From Labilithrix sp. (GTDB taxonomy: Bacteria > Myxococcota > Polyangia > Polyangiales > Polyangiaceae): a DNA stretch of 31,778 nt. The position numbers and the translations under genes were made by a program. The number at the start of each line of letters is the position of its first letter. The stretch's first letter is position 1. Location: positions 1 through 31,778 of the forward strand of contig JAQBQL010000270.1 in NCBI GenBank assembly GCA_028287035.1. The letters run 5' to 3'. A model generated the notes under the pieces. That model saw only the letters and a list, made by a program, of their open reading frames with translations, was not told the DNA's origin and did no database searches. Below are positions 1 to 8,379 of this stretch, one piece after another.

Positions 1-1084
1 GAGCCGGAGCGGCCGCGGCGTGCCCGGCGGGGAGCGCGGCATGCGGAGGAGCCGCCGCGACGCGCGACCCGGCGGACGGAAGGGACGAGACGTCGACGCC
101 CGCGGCGGTCGGCGTTGACGCCGGATCGGAGGCCGCGGGCGGATCGCCGGGCGCCGCGGCGGCAGCGGGATCGGCAGGACCGGACGTGGTGGTGGTGGTC
201 GACGCCGCCGCGGGATCCGCCTGCGGGGCGGGCGCGATCGCGATCGACGACTTCTCGGACGAGAGGGTGCGGCTCGCGAAGTAGCCGCCCACGCCCACGA
301 CGCCGACGAGGGCCGCGGCCGCGAAGCAGAGGCCGCCGATGAGCAGCGGGCTCGTTCGCTTCGGCGGGAAGGACGGGATCACCGGCACGAGCGCCACGGC
401 CGGGAGCGACGGCATGGGACGGCGCGGATCGCCCGCGGGACCCTGCGCATGGTTCGGCCACGACGGCGCGCGCGCGTGACCGTCGTGGACGGCCGGCGGC
501 GGAGGCGTGTGACCGCCGTGCGCGTGGAGCGCGGGACCGCCGAGCGCCGCGGGCATGTCGCTCCGGGCGAGCACCTGCGTGCGCTCCGGAAGGTCGGTCG
601 TCTCGTGGTCGAGGACGTCGGCGGCCGCCTGGACCTTCGCGAGATGGCTGCCCTGCAGCTCCTGCGTGCGCAGGATGCCGTCCTCGTCCTCGTCCTTCGT
701 CACGGCGGCGGGCCGGGCCGGCTCGGGAGCGATCTTCGCGGCCTCGGGCACGACGACCGGCGCCATCACCGGCACGGTGACCTGCTGGACGGGCGCGCTC
801 ACGACGGGCGCGGTGACCACCACGGGCGCGGTCACGACGACGGCGGGCGCGCTCGCGGCCTTCGGCTCCTCGGCGGGCAGGGCCGGCGACGACGGCGCGA
901 AGCCCTTGATGCCCGACGCCGCGTCGTCGAACGCCGCCACGTCGCCGACGTCGCTGCTCTCGAGGATGTCGTCGGCCCCGAGCTCGAGCTCGCTGCTCGC
1001 CGCCGGCGGGACGTCCTTGCCGTCGAGCAGACGCCGCGACGAACGCGGGTGCCCGAGGTCACCGAAATCGAACGGACGCGGCAC
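1..1084 (-). CDS. Hypothetical single-pass membrane protein, C-terminus cut by window edge
   Basis: An open minus-strand frame runs from the left edge to an in-frame stop near 1165, so the C-terminus lies outside the window. I chose the GTG at 1082-1084, giving a protein that begins with PRPFDFGDLGHPRSSRR; a TTG about 32 bases upstream is also possible. The first ~230 residues are soluble, acidic, then Val/Ala/Pro-rich with APVV-type near-repeats, and His/Pro-rich further on. One hydrophobic helix follows (the stretch containing LLIGGLCFAAAALVGVVGVG). After it comes an Ala/Pro/Thr-rich low-complexity region that runs off the edge. No catalytic motif is visible. A cytoplasmic N-terminus with an exported Pro/Ala-rich tail is likely. 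The frame is supported by G/C-ending codons over its whole length. Function unknown. Confidence 0.7.
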   Translation of the reverse strand, partial: MPRPFDFGDLGHPRSSRRLLDGKDVPPAASSELELGADDILESSDVGDVAAFDDAASGIKGFAPSSPALPAEEPKAASAPAVVVTAPVVVTAPVVSAPVQQVTVPVMAPVVVPEAAKIAPEPARPAAVTKDEDEDGILRTQELQGSHLAKVQAAADVLDHETTDLPERTQVLARSDMPAALGGPALHAHGGHTPPPPAVHDGHARAPSWPNHAQGPAGDPRRPMPSLPAVALVPVIPSFPPKRTSPLLIGGLCFAAAALVGVVGVGGYFASRTLSSEKSSIAIAPAPQADPAAASTTTTTSGPADPAAAAAPGDPPAASDPASTPTAAGVDVSSLPSAGSRVAAAPPHAALPAGHAAAAPA

Positions 1085-1160
1085 GGAGCCAGGGGTTTTG
1101 TCGTGTGATGCGGACAAGGCGAGCTCGCGTCTTTCTGCCGCCAGGGGGGCCGGCGGCGCC

Positions 1161-1188
1161 ATTCTTACCGAGATTCCGATGTGTGCAA
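1161..1188 (-). promoter_or_regulatory. Weak candidate promoter for the truncated membrane protein gene
   Basis: Read on the minus strand, TTGCAC (1183-1188) is followed after 16 bases by AAGAAT (1161-1166). This is a relatively AT-rich patch in a GC-rich gap, about 77 bases upstream of the GTG at 1084. The match to a sigma-70-type promoter is poor at the -35 and 4 of 6 at the -10, so this is only a candidate. Confidence 0.2.
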
Positions 1189-1217
1189 GGCGGCGCGGAA
1201 CATTCGGCCTCCTGCGT

Positions 1218-1535
1218 TCACTTCCGGGCCGTGCCGCGCGACGTGAGGACGACGCCGACCACGGCGAGCCCGGCGGCCAGCGGGCCGAACAGCGACATCC
1301 GCTGGAGCGCCGCGCGCCGGAGGAGGGACACCCCGAAGCGCCGCGCCTCGGGGGACAGCGCCGCCTCGCGCGCCCAATCGTCCTCGATCGAGAAGTACCG
1401 GTTCGCGTGGATGGCGAACACGACCGCGGCGGCGGCGGCCGCGACGAGGAGCAGCGCGCCGAGCGCCACGAGCGCCGGTTTCGGCGTCGTGGTGCGCGGG
1501 CTGGGATGCGGCTGCGGCGGCGACATCGGGGTCAC
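1218..1535 (-). CDS. Small membrane protein with two predicted transmembrane helices
   Basis: This 105-residue protein has a short Pro/His-rich N-terminus, a strongly hydrophobic helix at about residues 20-43, and a polar loop of about 40 residues containing FSIEDDWAREAALSPEARR. A second hydrophobic helix at about 82-98 is followed by a short basic tail. The start is the GTG at 1535, preceded by GAGGCG; an ATG three codons downstream (1526) is an alternative. It lies between the truncated membrane protein gene and the Gly/Pro-rich membrane protein gene, all on the minus strand. I do not recognise a family. The alternating hydrophobic and charged layout and the G/C-ending codons suggest it is real. 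Confidence 0.6.
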   Translation of the reverse strand: MTPMSPPQPHPSPRTTTPKPALVALGALLLVAAAAAAVVFAIHANRYFSIEDDWAREAALSPEARRFGVSLLRRAALQRMSLFGPLAAGLAVVGVVLTSRGTARK

Positions 1536-1644
1536 GGCGTTTCTACGCCTCGACGCCGGCTCGTGCCCCTTCGAAAAACAGCGAGGCCGGCGATCGCGTG
1601 GTGCGTTCGCCGGCCCCGCGGCGTGGGCCAGGGGCCCGGGAGCG

Positions 1645-2148
1645 TCAGTGCATCGCTGCGCCGATGATGCGGAGGACCACCCCGACGACGATCTGGGCGG
1701 CGAAGCCGATGCCGGCGCCCTTCTTCGTCTCGGGACCCTTCGCGATCACGTAGACGAGGATGAGGCCGATGCAGCCGCCGAAGAACCCGGCCGCGAAGCC
1801 GAGGCCCAGGCTGCCCTGCACGGGAGCGGCATAGTCGCCCTGCATGCCGAACTGCTGCGGAGGAGGTCCGAAGCCCGGGGGACCGCCGCCGCCGTAGCCG
1901 CCGGCCGGGGGGGCGCCGTAGCCGCCGGGAGGAGGCGCGCCGTAGCCGCCGCCACCGGGAGGAGGACCGCCGTACCCGCCGCCACCGGGAGGAGGACCGC
2001 CATAGCCACCGCCACCGGGCGGTGCGCCCGGAGGACCGCCGTAACCGCCACCGCCGCCGCCAGGGGGCGGTCCGCCGTATCCGCCGCCACCGCCGCCGGG
2101 GGGCGGCGCTCCGCCGCCAGGGGGCTGTCCAGGATTCCAGTTCGCCAT
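1645..2148 (-). CDS. Gly/Pro/Tyr-repeat membrane protein
   Basis: This 167-residue protein starts at the ATG at 2148, which follows a good ribosome site (AGGAGAGAGGA) at normal spacing. The frame stays open upstream, but that part overlaps the end of the L,D-transpeptidase gene, so I reject it. Residues 1 to about 105 are a low-complexity Gly/Pro/Tyr domain built of GGGGYGGPPP-type decapeptides. The C-terminal ~65 residues hold two hydrophobic helices separated by the charged loop KGPETKKGAG. Such Pro/Gly/Tyr-rich heads on small membrane anchors occur in many Myxococcota and actinobacterial proteins, where the head is probably disordered. Specific function unknown. It follows the L,D-transpeptidase gene by 82 bases, so the two may be co-transcribed. 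Confidence 0.8.
   Translation of the reverse strand: MANWNPGQPPGGGAPPPGGGGGGYGGPPPGGGGGGYGGPPGAPPGGGGYGGPPPGGGGYGGPPPGGGGYGAPPPGGYGAPPAGGYGGGGPPGFGPPPQQFGMQGDYAAPVQGSLGLGFAAGFFGGCIGLILVYVIAKGPETKKGAGIGFAAQIVVGVVLRIIGAAMH
1890..2126. repeat. Tandem 30-bp coding repeats (Gly/Pro/Tyr decapeptide)
   Basis: Near-identical units with a 30-base period encode PPGGGGYGGP-type decapeptides. For example, the block at 1951-1970 recurs identically at 1981-2000. Flanking units are more diverged and some are shortened or carry extra Gly codons, as expected for slippage and recombination within a coding tandem array. Confidence 0.85.
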
Positions 2149-2230
2149 GAAGTCCTCTCTCCTTCCGGATGAATCCCGGAGCGTATCCGCTTCCATCGCC
2201 CCCACAAGGGCGGCGAGGGAGAAGGCAGAC

Positions 2231-3844
2231 CTAGGGATGTACGAAGACGACGGTGCCGGTCTTCCCCGCCGCGCCGGCGCTCGCGCCGTGCCAGCCGGGC
2301 GGCACCGTCGGGCCCGTCCAGAAGAAGAGGCGCCGCGCATCCTCGGGCGCGAGGTTGATGCAGCCGTGGCTCTTCGGCTGCCCGAACACGTCGTGCCAGT
2401 ACGCGGCGTGGAGCGCGTAGCCCTCGGTGAAGTACTGCACGTAGGGGACGTCGCGGAGCTCGAACTCCTCGCCGACCACCTTCGAGTCCATCGTCGAGGT
2501 CAGGTACTTCGTGTGGATGCGGAAGACGCCGCGCTTGGTCGACTTCGTGGTCGCCGGATCCTCGAGCCCTGCCTCGCCCGTCGAGACGAGCGTCGCGTAG
2601 ACCGGGACCTGCCCCTCGTAGGCGACGAGCACCTGGCTCGTCACGTTGATGTCGATCCACTTCTCGCCCTCGAGCGCCCAGCCGGGCATCTTCTTCGCGA
2701 GGTGGACGCGCGCGAGGTCGTCCTGCGCGATCCACGCGCCGCCCTCGAGCTCCTCGTAGGTCTTCCCCTTGTGGACGCGCTGCTTGCCCGTCACCGTCAC
2801 CGCGCTCCGCCACGTCGCGGGCTCGCCCCCGCCGAGGTTGCCGTCGCGGTCGTGGAGCAGCTTCGCGCGAGGCGAGCGAACGATCGCGAAGGGCGGCTTC
2901 GCGTCCTCGGGGATGCGGAAGCCGTGGAAGTCGGAGCCGCGGATCGGGCGAAACCGGTCGGCGGGCATGACGCGCAGGTCGACGGACACGTTGTAGCGGC
3001 GGCCCTCGAACAGCATCGTGTCGACGAACGAGATCCCGTTGTGCCGCGAGAACTCGCCGGCCTTCGGCCCGTCGACGCGGCCGGACAGGTTCGGCAGCTT
3101 CGACTCGCCGTTCAGGTACCAGGGGATGTCCGGGTCGGTGGGCTTCTCCTCCATCGCGGTGATCGGATCGGGGAGCGGCTCGCTCTTCCACTTGCCCCAG
3201 AGGTCGCTGCCGTAGCTCGCGCCGCTCACCTTGTCGCGCTGCCAGCGCCGGAGATGCTGCGCGAGGTGGGGCTCGAGCGTCTTCAGGATCGCCTCGCTCG
3301 GCAGGCTCGGATACGCGGGGCCGCCGCGCGTCGCCATCCCGTACAGGTACGGGAGCTTCTGCGTGTGGTCGGGCCGCCGCGTCGAGGCGCGCACGACGAG
3401 GTTCGACAGGTCGAGCGTCGTCGTGCCGAGGCAGACGTAGCCGAGCGGCTTGATCCCGCGGAACCCGCTCGAGCAACCCTTGCCGGTCACCGGGCGCGGG
3501 TCCATCTCGACGACGGCGCCGGCGCGGAGCTGACCGAGGCGCGGCGAGGCCACGTCGGGCTGGGACAGCACCGGGGTCTCGACGGCGATCGCGGCGAGAC
3601 GCGGGACGTTGTCGGGCACCGGCGGTGGCCACGGCCGGCTCGAGCCGTCGAGCGACACGGGCGGCGGACCCTCCTGACGCGGGAGCGCCGGCAGATCACC
3701 GGGGGGCGCGTCGCCCTGCACGTCCGGGGCGGCGCTCGTCACGGCGGCGGTCGTGGTCAGCGCCGCGGGCGGGCCGTCGCTCTTCCCGCAGGCGAGCAGC
3801 GAGCCGGCAACGAGGAGGGCGAGCGCGAGGCGAGCAGCGGGCAC
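2231..3844 (-). CDS. L,D-transpeptidase (YkuD-type) lipoprotein
   Basis: This 537-residue protein has a lipoprotein signal: residues 1-18 are hydrophobic and end in SLLAC, with the lipid-bearing Cys at 19. A Pro/Ala-rich spacer follows. A bacterial SH3-like region lies at about 75-135 (TPVLSQPDVASPRLGQLRAG), then a long middle domain of unknown identity. The YkuD catalytic domain covers about 380-510. The active-site motif SHGCINL is intact, with His493 and the nucleophile Cys495. Enzymes of this class form or exchange peptide cross-links in peptidoglycan, or attach proteins to it, in the periplasm. The start is a GTG preceded by GAGAGGG. The protein is longer than minimal YkuD enzymes because of the SH3-like and middle regions, which probably position it on the wall. 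The catalytic class is secure; the exact substrate is not. Confidence 0.92.
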   Translation of the reverse strand: MPAARLALALLVAGSLLACGKSDGPPAALTTTAAVTSAAPDVQGDAPPGDLPALPRQEGPPPVSLDGSSRPWPPPVPDNVPRLAAIAVETPVLSQPDVASPRLGQLRAGAVVEMDPRPVTGKGCSSGFRGIKPLGYVCLGTTTLDLSNLVVRASTRRPDHTQKLPYLYGMATRGGPAYPSLPSEAILKTLEPHLAQHLRRWQRDKVSGASYGSDLWGKWKSEPLPDPITAMEEKPTDPDIPWYLNGESKLPNLSGRVDGPKAGEFSRHNGISFVDTMLFEGRRYNVSVDLRVMPADRFRPIRGSDFHGFRIPEDAKPPFAIVRSPRAKLLHDRDGNLGGGEPATWRSAVTVTGKQRVHKGKTYEELEGGAWIAQDDLARVHLAKKMPGWALEGEKWIDINVTSQVLVAYEGQVPVYATLVSTGEAGLEDPATTKSTKRGVFRIHTKYLTSTMDSKVVGEEFELRDVPYVQYFTEGYALHAAYWHDVFGQPKSHGCINLAPEDARRLFFWTGPTVPPGWHGASAGAAGKTGTVVFVHP

Positions 3845-3886
3845 GACGCCCTCTCGTAGGTCGCGCGCGGCGGCTGGGCCAAGTTG

Positions 3887-5005
3887 TCAGGCAGGCTTCC
3901 TGGCCTTCTCGGGGCGCGTGTCGGCGAGCTTGGCGGCAGCGGCCTTCGTCCGGAAGTGGGCATTGCCGAGCCCGGTGCCGATCGTGAGGACTCCCCACGT
4001 CGCGACGTCGGCCTGGAACGGGACCTCGCTGAGGCCCTGCACGACGGCGTCGTTGTGGAGGACGACGTGCGTCCGGTGCTCGCCGATGGTCGGGATGGCC
4101 TCCACGAGCAGCTCCGGCAGGTTGAACCGCGAGCTCTCCCAGTTGCCCGGGAGGTTCTGGCCGCCGCGCGAGATCGACCCGTCGGCCTCGATGACGCCGG
4201 GGCAGCCCACGCCGAGGAACGGCGCGAGGAGAAGACCCTCCTTCGCGGTTCGCTTCATGAGGTCCTGCAGCATGCCGACGAGCCGTTCGACGGCCTCGGC
4301 GCGCTTCGGCTTCTCGTCGGCGTGGCGCCAGAGCTCGGACGCATGCACCTTCGCCTTCGCGAGGTCGGTGGCCTTGCCGGCGCCGAGAGTCACGACGCCG
4401 GCGCGGAAGTTCGATCCGCCGATGTCGACCGCGAGCACCGCGTCGAAGCCGTTGAAGATCCACGCCGGGGCGAGATGGATGGTGCCGATGAGCCCCGCCT
4501 CGTCGGGATGGTGACGGATCGGCACGAGGTCGACGGCGTGGCCCTGGGCCTTGAGGAGGACGGAGGCACGCCCGATCGCGAGCTCGCCGAGGTGGCTGTC
4601 GCGCAGGCCGCCGCCGACCACGATGCGCTGCGTCTCCTTCCACGCCTTGATCTTGAGGTACCTCGCCGTCACACCGGCGAGCTCCTGCGCGAACTCCTCG
4701 ATGGCGCCGTGGACGAGACCGGCGGCCTCGGTGTCGTCGCCCACGAGCAGCTTGTCGAGCTTCTTCTTGCTGATCTCGCGCGTGTCGACGTCGCCCAGCG
4801 GATCGCCGCCGACCTTGCGGAGCTTCTCGCGCATGTCGTCGAGGATGGCGCGGAACGCCCGGTTGCTGGCGCGGTCGCCGATGAAGCCGTCGGCGTCGCG
4901 GACCTCTGCATTGTAGGCGTCGATCTCGACCGCAGGCAGGTCGAGCGCGCCGTGGGCGGCGAAGGTGACGTGGGAAGCGTGCGGCGTGGCCGTCGTTGTC
5001 GCCAT
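3887..5005 (-). CDS. ROK-family sugar kinase with circularly permuted domain order
   Basis: This 372-residue protein starts at the ATG at 5005, preceded by GGAG at good spacing. The ATP-phosphate loop DIGGS is at 194-198 instead of near the N-terminus. It is followed by GVGCPGVIEADG (265-276), NLPGNW, the catalytic-Asp motif NDAVVQG (Asp319) and GTGLG (343-347), after which the protein soon ends. Elements that normally close a ROK protein come first: GGGLRDS at 131-137 and DEAGLIG at 168-174. The order therefore looks like C-half then N-half. The zinc motif of classical ROK proteins (ExGH plus CxCG) is not visible. A likely role is phosphorylation of glucose or a similar sugar with ATP in the cytoplasm, feeding the nearby zwf product. 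The substrate is inferred only. Divergent from the Ser/Thr kinase gene, with 159 bases between the two starts. Confidence 0.88.
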   Translation of the reverse strand: MATTTATPHASHVTFAAHGALDLPAVEIDAYNAEVRDADGFIGDRASNRAFRAILDDMREKLRKVGGDPLGDVDTREISKKKLDKLLVGDDTEAAGLVHGAIEEFAQELAGVTARYLKIKAWKETQRIVVGGGLRDSHLGELAIGRASVLLKAQGHAVDLVPIRHHPDEAGLIGTIHLAPAWIFNGFDAVLAVDIGGSNFRAGVVTLGAGKATDLAKAKVHASELWRHADEKPKRAEAVERLVGMLQDLMKRTAKEGLLLAPFLGVGCPGVIEADGSISRGGQNLPGNWESSRFNLPELLVEAIPTIGEHRTHVVLHNDAVVQGLSEVPFQADVATWGVLTIGTGLGNAHFRTKAAAAKLADTRPEKARKPA

Positions 5006-5164
5006 GGGTCTACTCCGCTCATGCAACGAGCGAACCCACCGCAGGCCCTCCGGCGCCCGCGCGATCACGCGCGCCCCTGCCCTGTCGCACGTTGCCACGA
5101 GCGGCGTGACAATGCCCCACGGTGACTTGGCCCGAGCGCGGCACCGGCGTACGGTCCCGCCGGC

Positions 5165-6022
5165 GTGCGGTCCCATGTCGGTCAGGTGCTCGGCGATCGC
5201 TACGAGGTGCTCGACGTCGTCGGGCGCGGCGGCCAGAGCACGGTCTACCGGGCGCGCGACCGCATCGACGGCGACGAGGTCGCGATCAAGGTCGTGCACG
5301 GCGCGGTCGGCGACCCGGACGCGATGGAGCGGACCTTCCGCGAGGCGCAGTCCATGTCCCAGCTGCTCGGGACCTCGGCCGTCCGCATCCTCCACCAGGT
5401 GCGCACCCCCGAGGGCGCCCTCGGGCTCGTCATGGAGCTGCTCGAAGGGCGCGATCTCGAGGCGCACCTCACGGAGCTCGAGGCGCGCGGCGAGCGCGCG
5501 GCGCCTTCCTGGATCGAGCACACCTTCGGACCGATCGTGTCGACCTTGCAGGCCGCGCATTCGCGGGGGCTCGTGCACCGGGACCTCAAGGCCGAGAACG
5601 TCTACCTCGTGTCCGAGGCGCGGGGCGGCGGCGTACGCCTCCTCGACTTCGGCTTCGTGAAGCTCCTGCGCGCGCCGTCGATCACGAACCAGGAGATGGT
5701 CGCGGGATCGCCTTCCTACATCGCGCCCGAGACGTGGCTCAACGGCGCGGCGCACGCCGACGAGCGCGCCGACGTCTACTCGCTCGCGGTCATGCTCTAC
5801 CGCGCGATCGCCGGGCGCCTTCCCTTCCGCGGCGAGACGGTCGTCGAGCTCATGATCAACGTCACGAGCGGGCCGCGCGAGAAGCTCAGCGAGGAGCTCC
5901 CCGGGTTCTCTCCGGACATCGACGCGTGGGTCGAGCAGGCGCTGGCGATCGAACGAGACCAGCGCTTCTCGTCGGCGAACGGGGTCTTCCGTGCGCTCTG
6001 CGCGTGCTTCCCGGGCCGCTAG
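5165..6022 (+). CDS. Hanks-type Ser/Thr protein kinase, soluble, catalytic domain only
   Basis: This 285-residue protein is essentially just a kinase domain with all core motifs: glycine loop GRGGQSTVY (20-28), Lys42 in VAIK, catalytic HRDLKAEN (138-145), DFG (161-163), GSPSYIAPE (181-189), and the DVYSLAVMLYR helix. It phosphorylates Ser/Thr on protein partners using ATP. No transmembrane helix, PASTA, forkhead or TPR region follows, so it is probably cytosolic and depends on a separate sensor or adaptor. The start is the GTG at 5165; no strong ribosome site is seen. It ends only 6 bases from the convergent alpha/beta-hydrolase gene. The neighbouring sugar kinase gene is divergent, but the sequence gives no evidence that it is a substrate. 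Confidence 0.93.
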   Translation: MRSHVGQVLGDRYEVLDVVGRGGQSTVYRARDRIDGDEVAIKVVHGAVGDPDAMERTFREAQSMSQLLGTSAVRILHQVRTPEGALGLVMELLEGRDLEAHLTELEARGERAAPSWIEHTFGPIVSTLQAAHSRGLVHRDLKAENVYLVSEARGGGVRLLDFGFVKLLRAPSITNQEMVAGSPSYIAPETWLNGAAHADERADVYSLAVMLYRAIAGRLPFRGETVVELMINVTSGPREKLSEELPGFSPDIDAWVEQALAIERDQRFSSANGVFRALCACFPGR

Positions 6023-6028
6023 CGGCGG

Positions 6029-6871
6029 CTACTCCCAGAACGCGAACGCCTCGTCGAGGTACACCTCGCGCGCGCCGTGGCCGAAGGGATGCTCGCGCAC
6101 GAGCGTCGAGAAGCCCGCCGCGCTGGCGACCGCGGCGAGCGACAGCGCTCCTCGCTTGCTCTCCGCGTCCTGGCTCCCGAACCCCACGTAGAGCGGCCGC
6201 GCCGCGCCGGGGGCCGGCGTGCGTCCGATCGGCGCGCCGCCCGACATCGCGCCGTACCCGTCGACCGCGAAACCATTTCTCGCAGCGTCTCCCCGGAGCG
6301 CGATGGCCGCGACGAAGTACGCGCCGTTCGAGGAGCCCGCGAGGTAGGTGCGCTCGAACGGAGCGCCCGCGACCTCCTCGAGCGCACGGCGCGCCGCCTG
6401 CCAGCCGGCGATGATCTCGGCGACGAGCCGCGCGTGGCTCGCCGGATCGGTGGGCCACGCGTACCAGTCGACCGCGCCCGCGGGTCCGATGCCCCGACGG
6501 CCACGCGGCACGATGGCGGCGGCGCCGGCGCGCATGGCGGCATGGAGGACCGCCTGCTGCACGGTCGTCTTCTGATCGCTCACGGGCAGCGGCGGCACGA
6601 TGCCGTGGAGATAGACGAGCAGCCGGCGCGGTCTCCCCGCGGCGAGCGGCGGCAGGACGTAGCAGACGTCCGCGGTCAGCGCGGTGAGCCCCGGGGTGCA
6701 CCAGTCGGTGGCGGGCGGCGGAGGGCGCGGTGCTGGTGGCGGCGTCGCCGGAGGGACGGGCGCGGCGTCGACCACGCCGGGTGGCTCCTCGGGCGGCAGC
6801 GTGCGCGTCGCCGGCCGGCACCCCGGGAGCGCCGACGCGCACGTGGCGACAGCGAGAGCGACGCGGCGCAT
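6029..6871 (-). CDS. Alpha/beta-hydrolase lipoprotein, putative esterase
   Basis: Starting at the ATG at 6871, the product has 280 residues. [18 protein letters not shown] is a lipoprotein-type signal ending in LPGC, followed by a Pro/Ala spacer. The hydrolase core shows [11 protein letters not shown] (HG oxyanion loop), a nucleophile elbow GSSNGAY (Ser in GxSxG), a candidate acid in [10 protein letters not shown], and a candidate base in [16 protein letters not shown]. This triad order (Ser, Asp, His) fits alpha/beta-hydrolases of the esterase/PHB-depolymerase-like kind. It probably acts at the envelope on an ester or peptide substrate that cannot be named. The frame extends 21 codons further upstream, but the ATG at 6871 places the signal peptide correctly. 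It is divergent from zwf. Confidence 0.85.
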   Translation of the reverse strand: MRRVALAVATCASALPGCRPATRTLPPEEPPGVVDAAPVPPATPPPAPRPPPPATDWCTPGLTALTADVCYVLPPLAAGRPRRLLVYLHGIVPPLPVSDQKTTVQQAVLHAAMRAGAAAIVPRGRRGIGPAGAVDWYAWPTDPASHARLVAEIIAGWQAARRALEEVAGAPFERTYLAGSSNGAYFVAAIALRGDAARNGFAVDGYGAMSGGAPIGRTPAPGAARPLYVGFGSQDAESKRGALSLAAVASAAGFSTLVREHPFGHGAREVYLDEAFAFWE

Positions 6872-6912
6872 CGGCCGAGTATGCACGTCGCGGCGAGCTC
6901 CGCCGCGCGCGA

Positions 6913-6938
6913 AATCGTGCGCGGCACGTTGCACGATT
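6913..6938. promoter_or_regulatory. Perfect inverted repeat between hydrolase gene and zwf; candidate operator
   Basis: AATCGTGC, ten bases, then GCACGATT: two perfect 8-base arms with a centre-to-centre distance of 18 bases. It lies in the 101-base gap between the divergent starts of the hydrolase lipoprotein (6871) and zwf (6973), 34 bases before the zwf start codon. The size and symmetry fit a dimeric regulator binding site. An RNA hairpin in the zwf leader is the alternative. Confidence 0.5.
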
Positions 6939-6972
6939 GATCGCCCGCCCTCGCGGGGTACGCTCGCTCGCG

Positions 6973-8379
6973 ATGAGCATTCCCCCGATCAAGCGCGCCA
7001 AGGCCGTGCAGTCCGATGCGTTCGTCTTCTTCGGCGCGACGGGTGACCTCGCGTACAAGAAGATCTTCCCTGCGCTGCAGGCGCTGGTGCGGCGGGGCCG
7101 GCTCACGATGCCGATCGTGGGCGTCGCGAAATCGGGGTGGAGCCGCGATCAGCTCGTCGAGCGCGCGCGGGCCAGCGTCACCGAGAACGGCGGGCTCGAC
7201 GCCGAGGCGTTCCCGAAGCTCATCGAGCAGCTCCAGTACGTGGACGGCGACTACAACGACGCGGCCACGTTCGACCAGGTGCGCCAGCACCTCAAGGGCG
7301 CGGAGCACCCGATCCACTACCTCGCCATTCCGCCGAGCATGTTCCCGGTGGTGGTCCAGCGCCTCGCCGAGGCCGGGCTCACGAAGGCGGCGCGCGTCGT
7401 GGTCGAGAAGCCGTTCGGGCGAGACCTTCCCTCGGCCCAGGCCCTCAACGAGACGTTGCACGAGGCCTTCAAGGAAGAATCGATCTTCCGTATCGACCAT
7501 TATCTCGGAAAAGAGGCAGTCCAGAACATCCTCTATTTCCGCTTCGCGAATGCCTTCCTTGAGCCGATCCTGAATCGCAATTACGTGGAGAACGTGCAGA
7601 TCACGATGGCCGAGTCCTTCGGGGTGAAGGGCCGCGGCAAGTTCTACGACGAGACCGGCGTCATCCGCGACGTCATCCAGAATCACCTCCTCCAGGTCGT
7701 CAGCTATCTCGCCATGGAGGCGCCGACCAGCACGTATCCCGAGGCGATCCGTGACGAGCAGGCGAAGGTGCTCCGCAACGTTCGTCCGATGAGCGTCGAG
7801 CACATGGTGCGCGGCCAGTTCGAGGGATATCGCAACGAGCCCGGCGTCGCTCCGGACTCCTTCATGGCCACGTACGCGGCACTGCGTCTCCACGTGGACT
7901 CCTGGCGGTGGGAGGGCGTGCCGTTCTTCGTGCGAGCCGGCAAGTCCCTCGCGATGACCGTCACCGAGGTGATGGTGGAGCTGAAGAACCCGCCGCAGGT
8001 CGTCTTCAAGGAGGCGCCCCCCTCCATGGGCAACTACTTGCGCTTCCGCGTGAGCCCCAACGTGACGATCGCGCTCGGCGCGCGCGCCAAGTCACCTGGC
8101 GAGAAGATGATCGGGGAGCCGACCGAGCTGTCCGTCGTGGAGGAGCCCGCGCAGGGAACGCAGGGCCGCATGGAGGCGTACGAGCGGCTCCTCGGCGACG
8201 CGATGCTCGGCGATCCCACGCTCTTCGCGCGGCAGGACGTGGTGGAGGCGGCGTGGGCGATCGTCGACCCCGTCATCCACGGACCGAGCCCCATGTACAC
8301 GTACGCGCAGGGCTCGTGGGGCCCCAAGGAGGCCGACGATCTGGCGGCGAGCGTGGGCGGCTGGAACACCCCGAAGTGA
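6973..8379 (+). CDS. zwf: Glucose-6-phosphate 1-dehydrogenase
   Basis: This enzyme oxidises glucose 6-phosphate to 6-phosphogluconolactone with NADP+ or NAD+, the entry step of the oxidative pentose phosphate and Entner-Doudoroff routes. The 468-residue product shows the N-terminal dinucleotide-binding motif [10 protein letters not shown] (21-30), EKPFGRDL (145-152) and the substrate-binding/active-site signature [13 protein letters not shown] (173-185). This is close to the normal family length of 480-500. The ATG at 6973 starts just ahead of the Rossmann motif; the longer open frame upstream is not needed. No other pentose phosphate genes flank it. Its promoter region is shared with the divergent hydrolase gene and holds a perfect inverted repeat. 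Confidence 0.98.
   Translation: MSIPPIKRAKAVQSDAFVFFGATGDLAYKKIFPALQALVRRGRLTMPIVGVAKSGWSRDQLVERARASVTENGGLDAEAFPKLIEQLQYVDGDYNDAATFDQVRQHLKGAEHPIHYLAIPPSMFPVVVQRLAEAGLTKAARVVVEKPFGRDLPSAQALNETLHEAFKEESIFRIDHYLGKEAVQNILYFRFANAFLEPILNRNYVENVQITMAESFGVKGRGKFYDETGVIRDVIQNHLLQVVSYLAMEAPTSTYPEAIRDEQAKVLRNVRPMSVEHMVRGQFEGYRNEPGVAPDSFMATYAALRLHVDSWRWEGVPFFVRAGKSLAMTVTEVMVELKNPPQVVFKEAPPSMGNYLRFRVSPNVTIALGARAKSPGEKMIGEPTELSVVEEPAQGTQGRMEAYERLLGDAMLGDPTLFARQDVVEAAWAIVDPVIHGPSPMYTYAQGSWGPKEADDLAASVGGWNTPK

Noticed and set aside
2147..3859. Long open frame on plus opposite the L,D-transpeptidase
   Set aside because: It is antisense to a gene with a lipobox and the HGCINL catalytic motif. Its product is Arg/Ala/Leu-rich without recognisable motifs, as expected for a mirror frame in GC-rich DNA.
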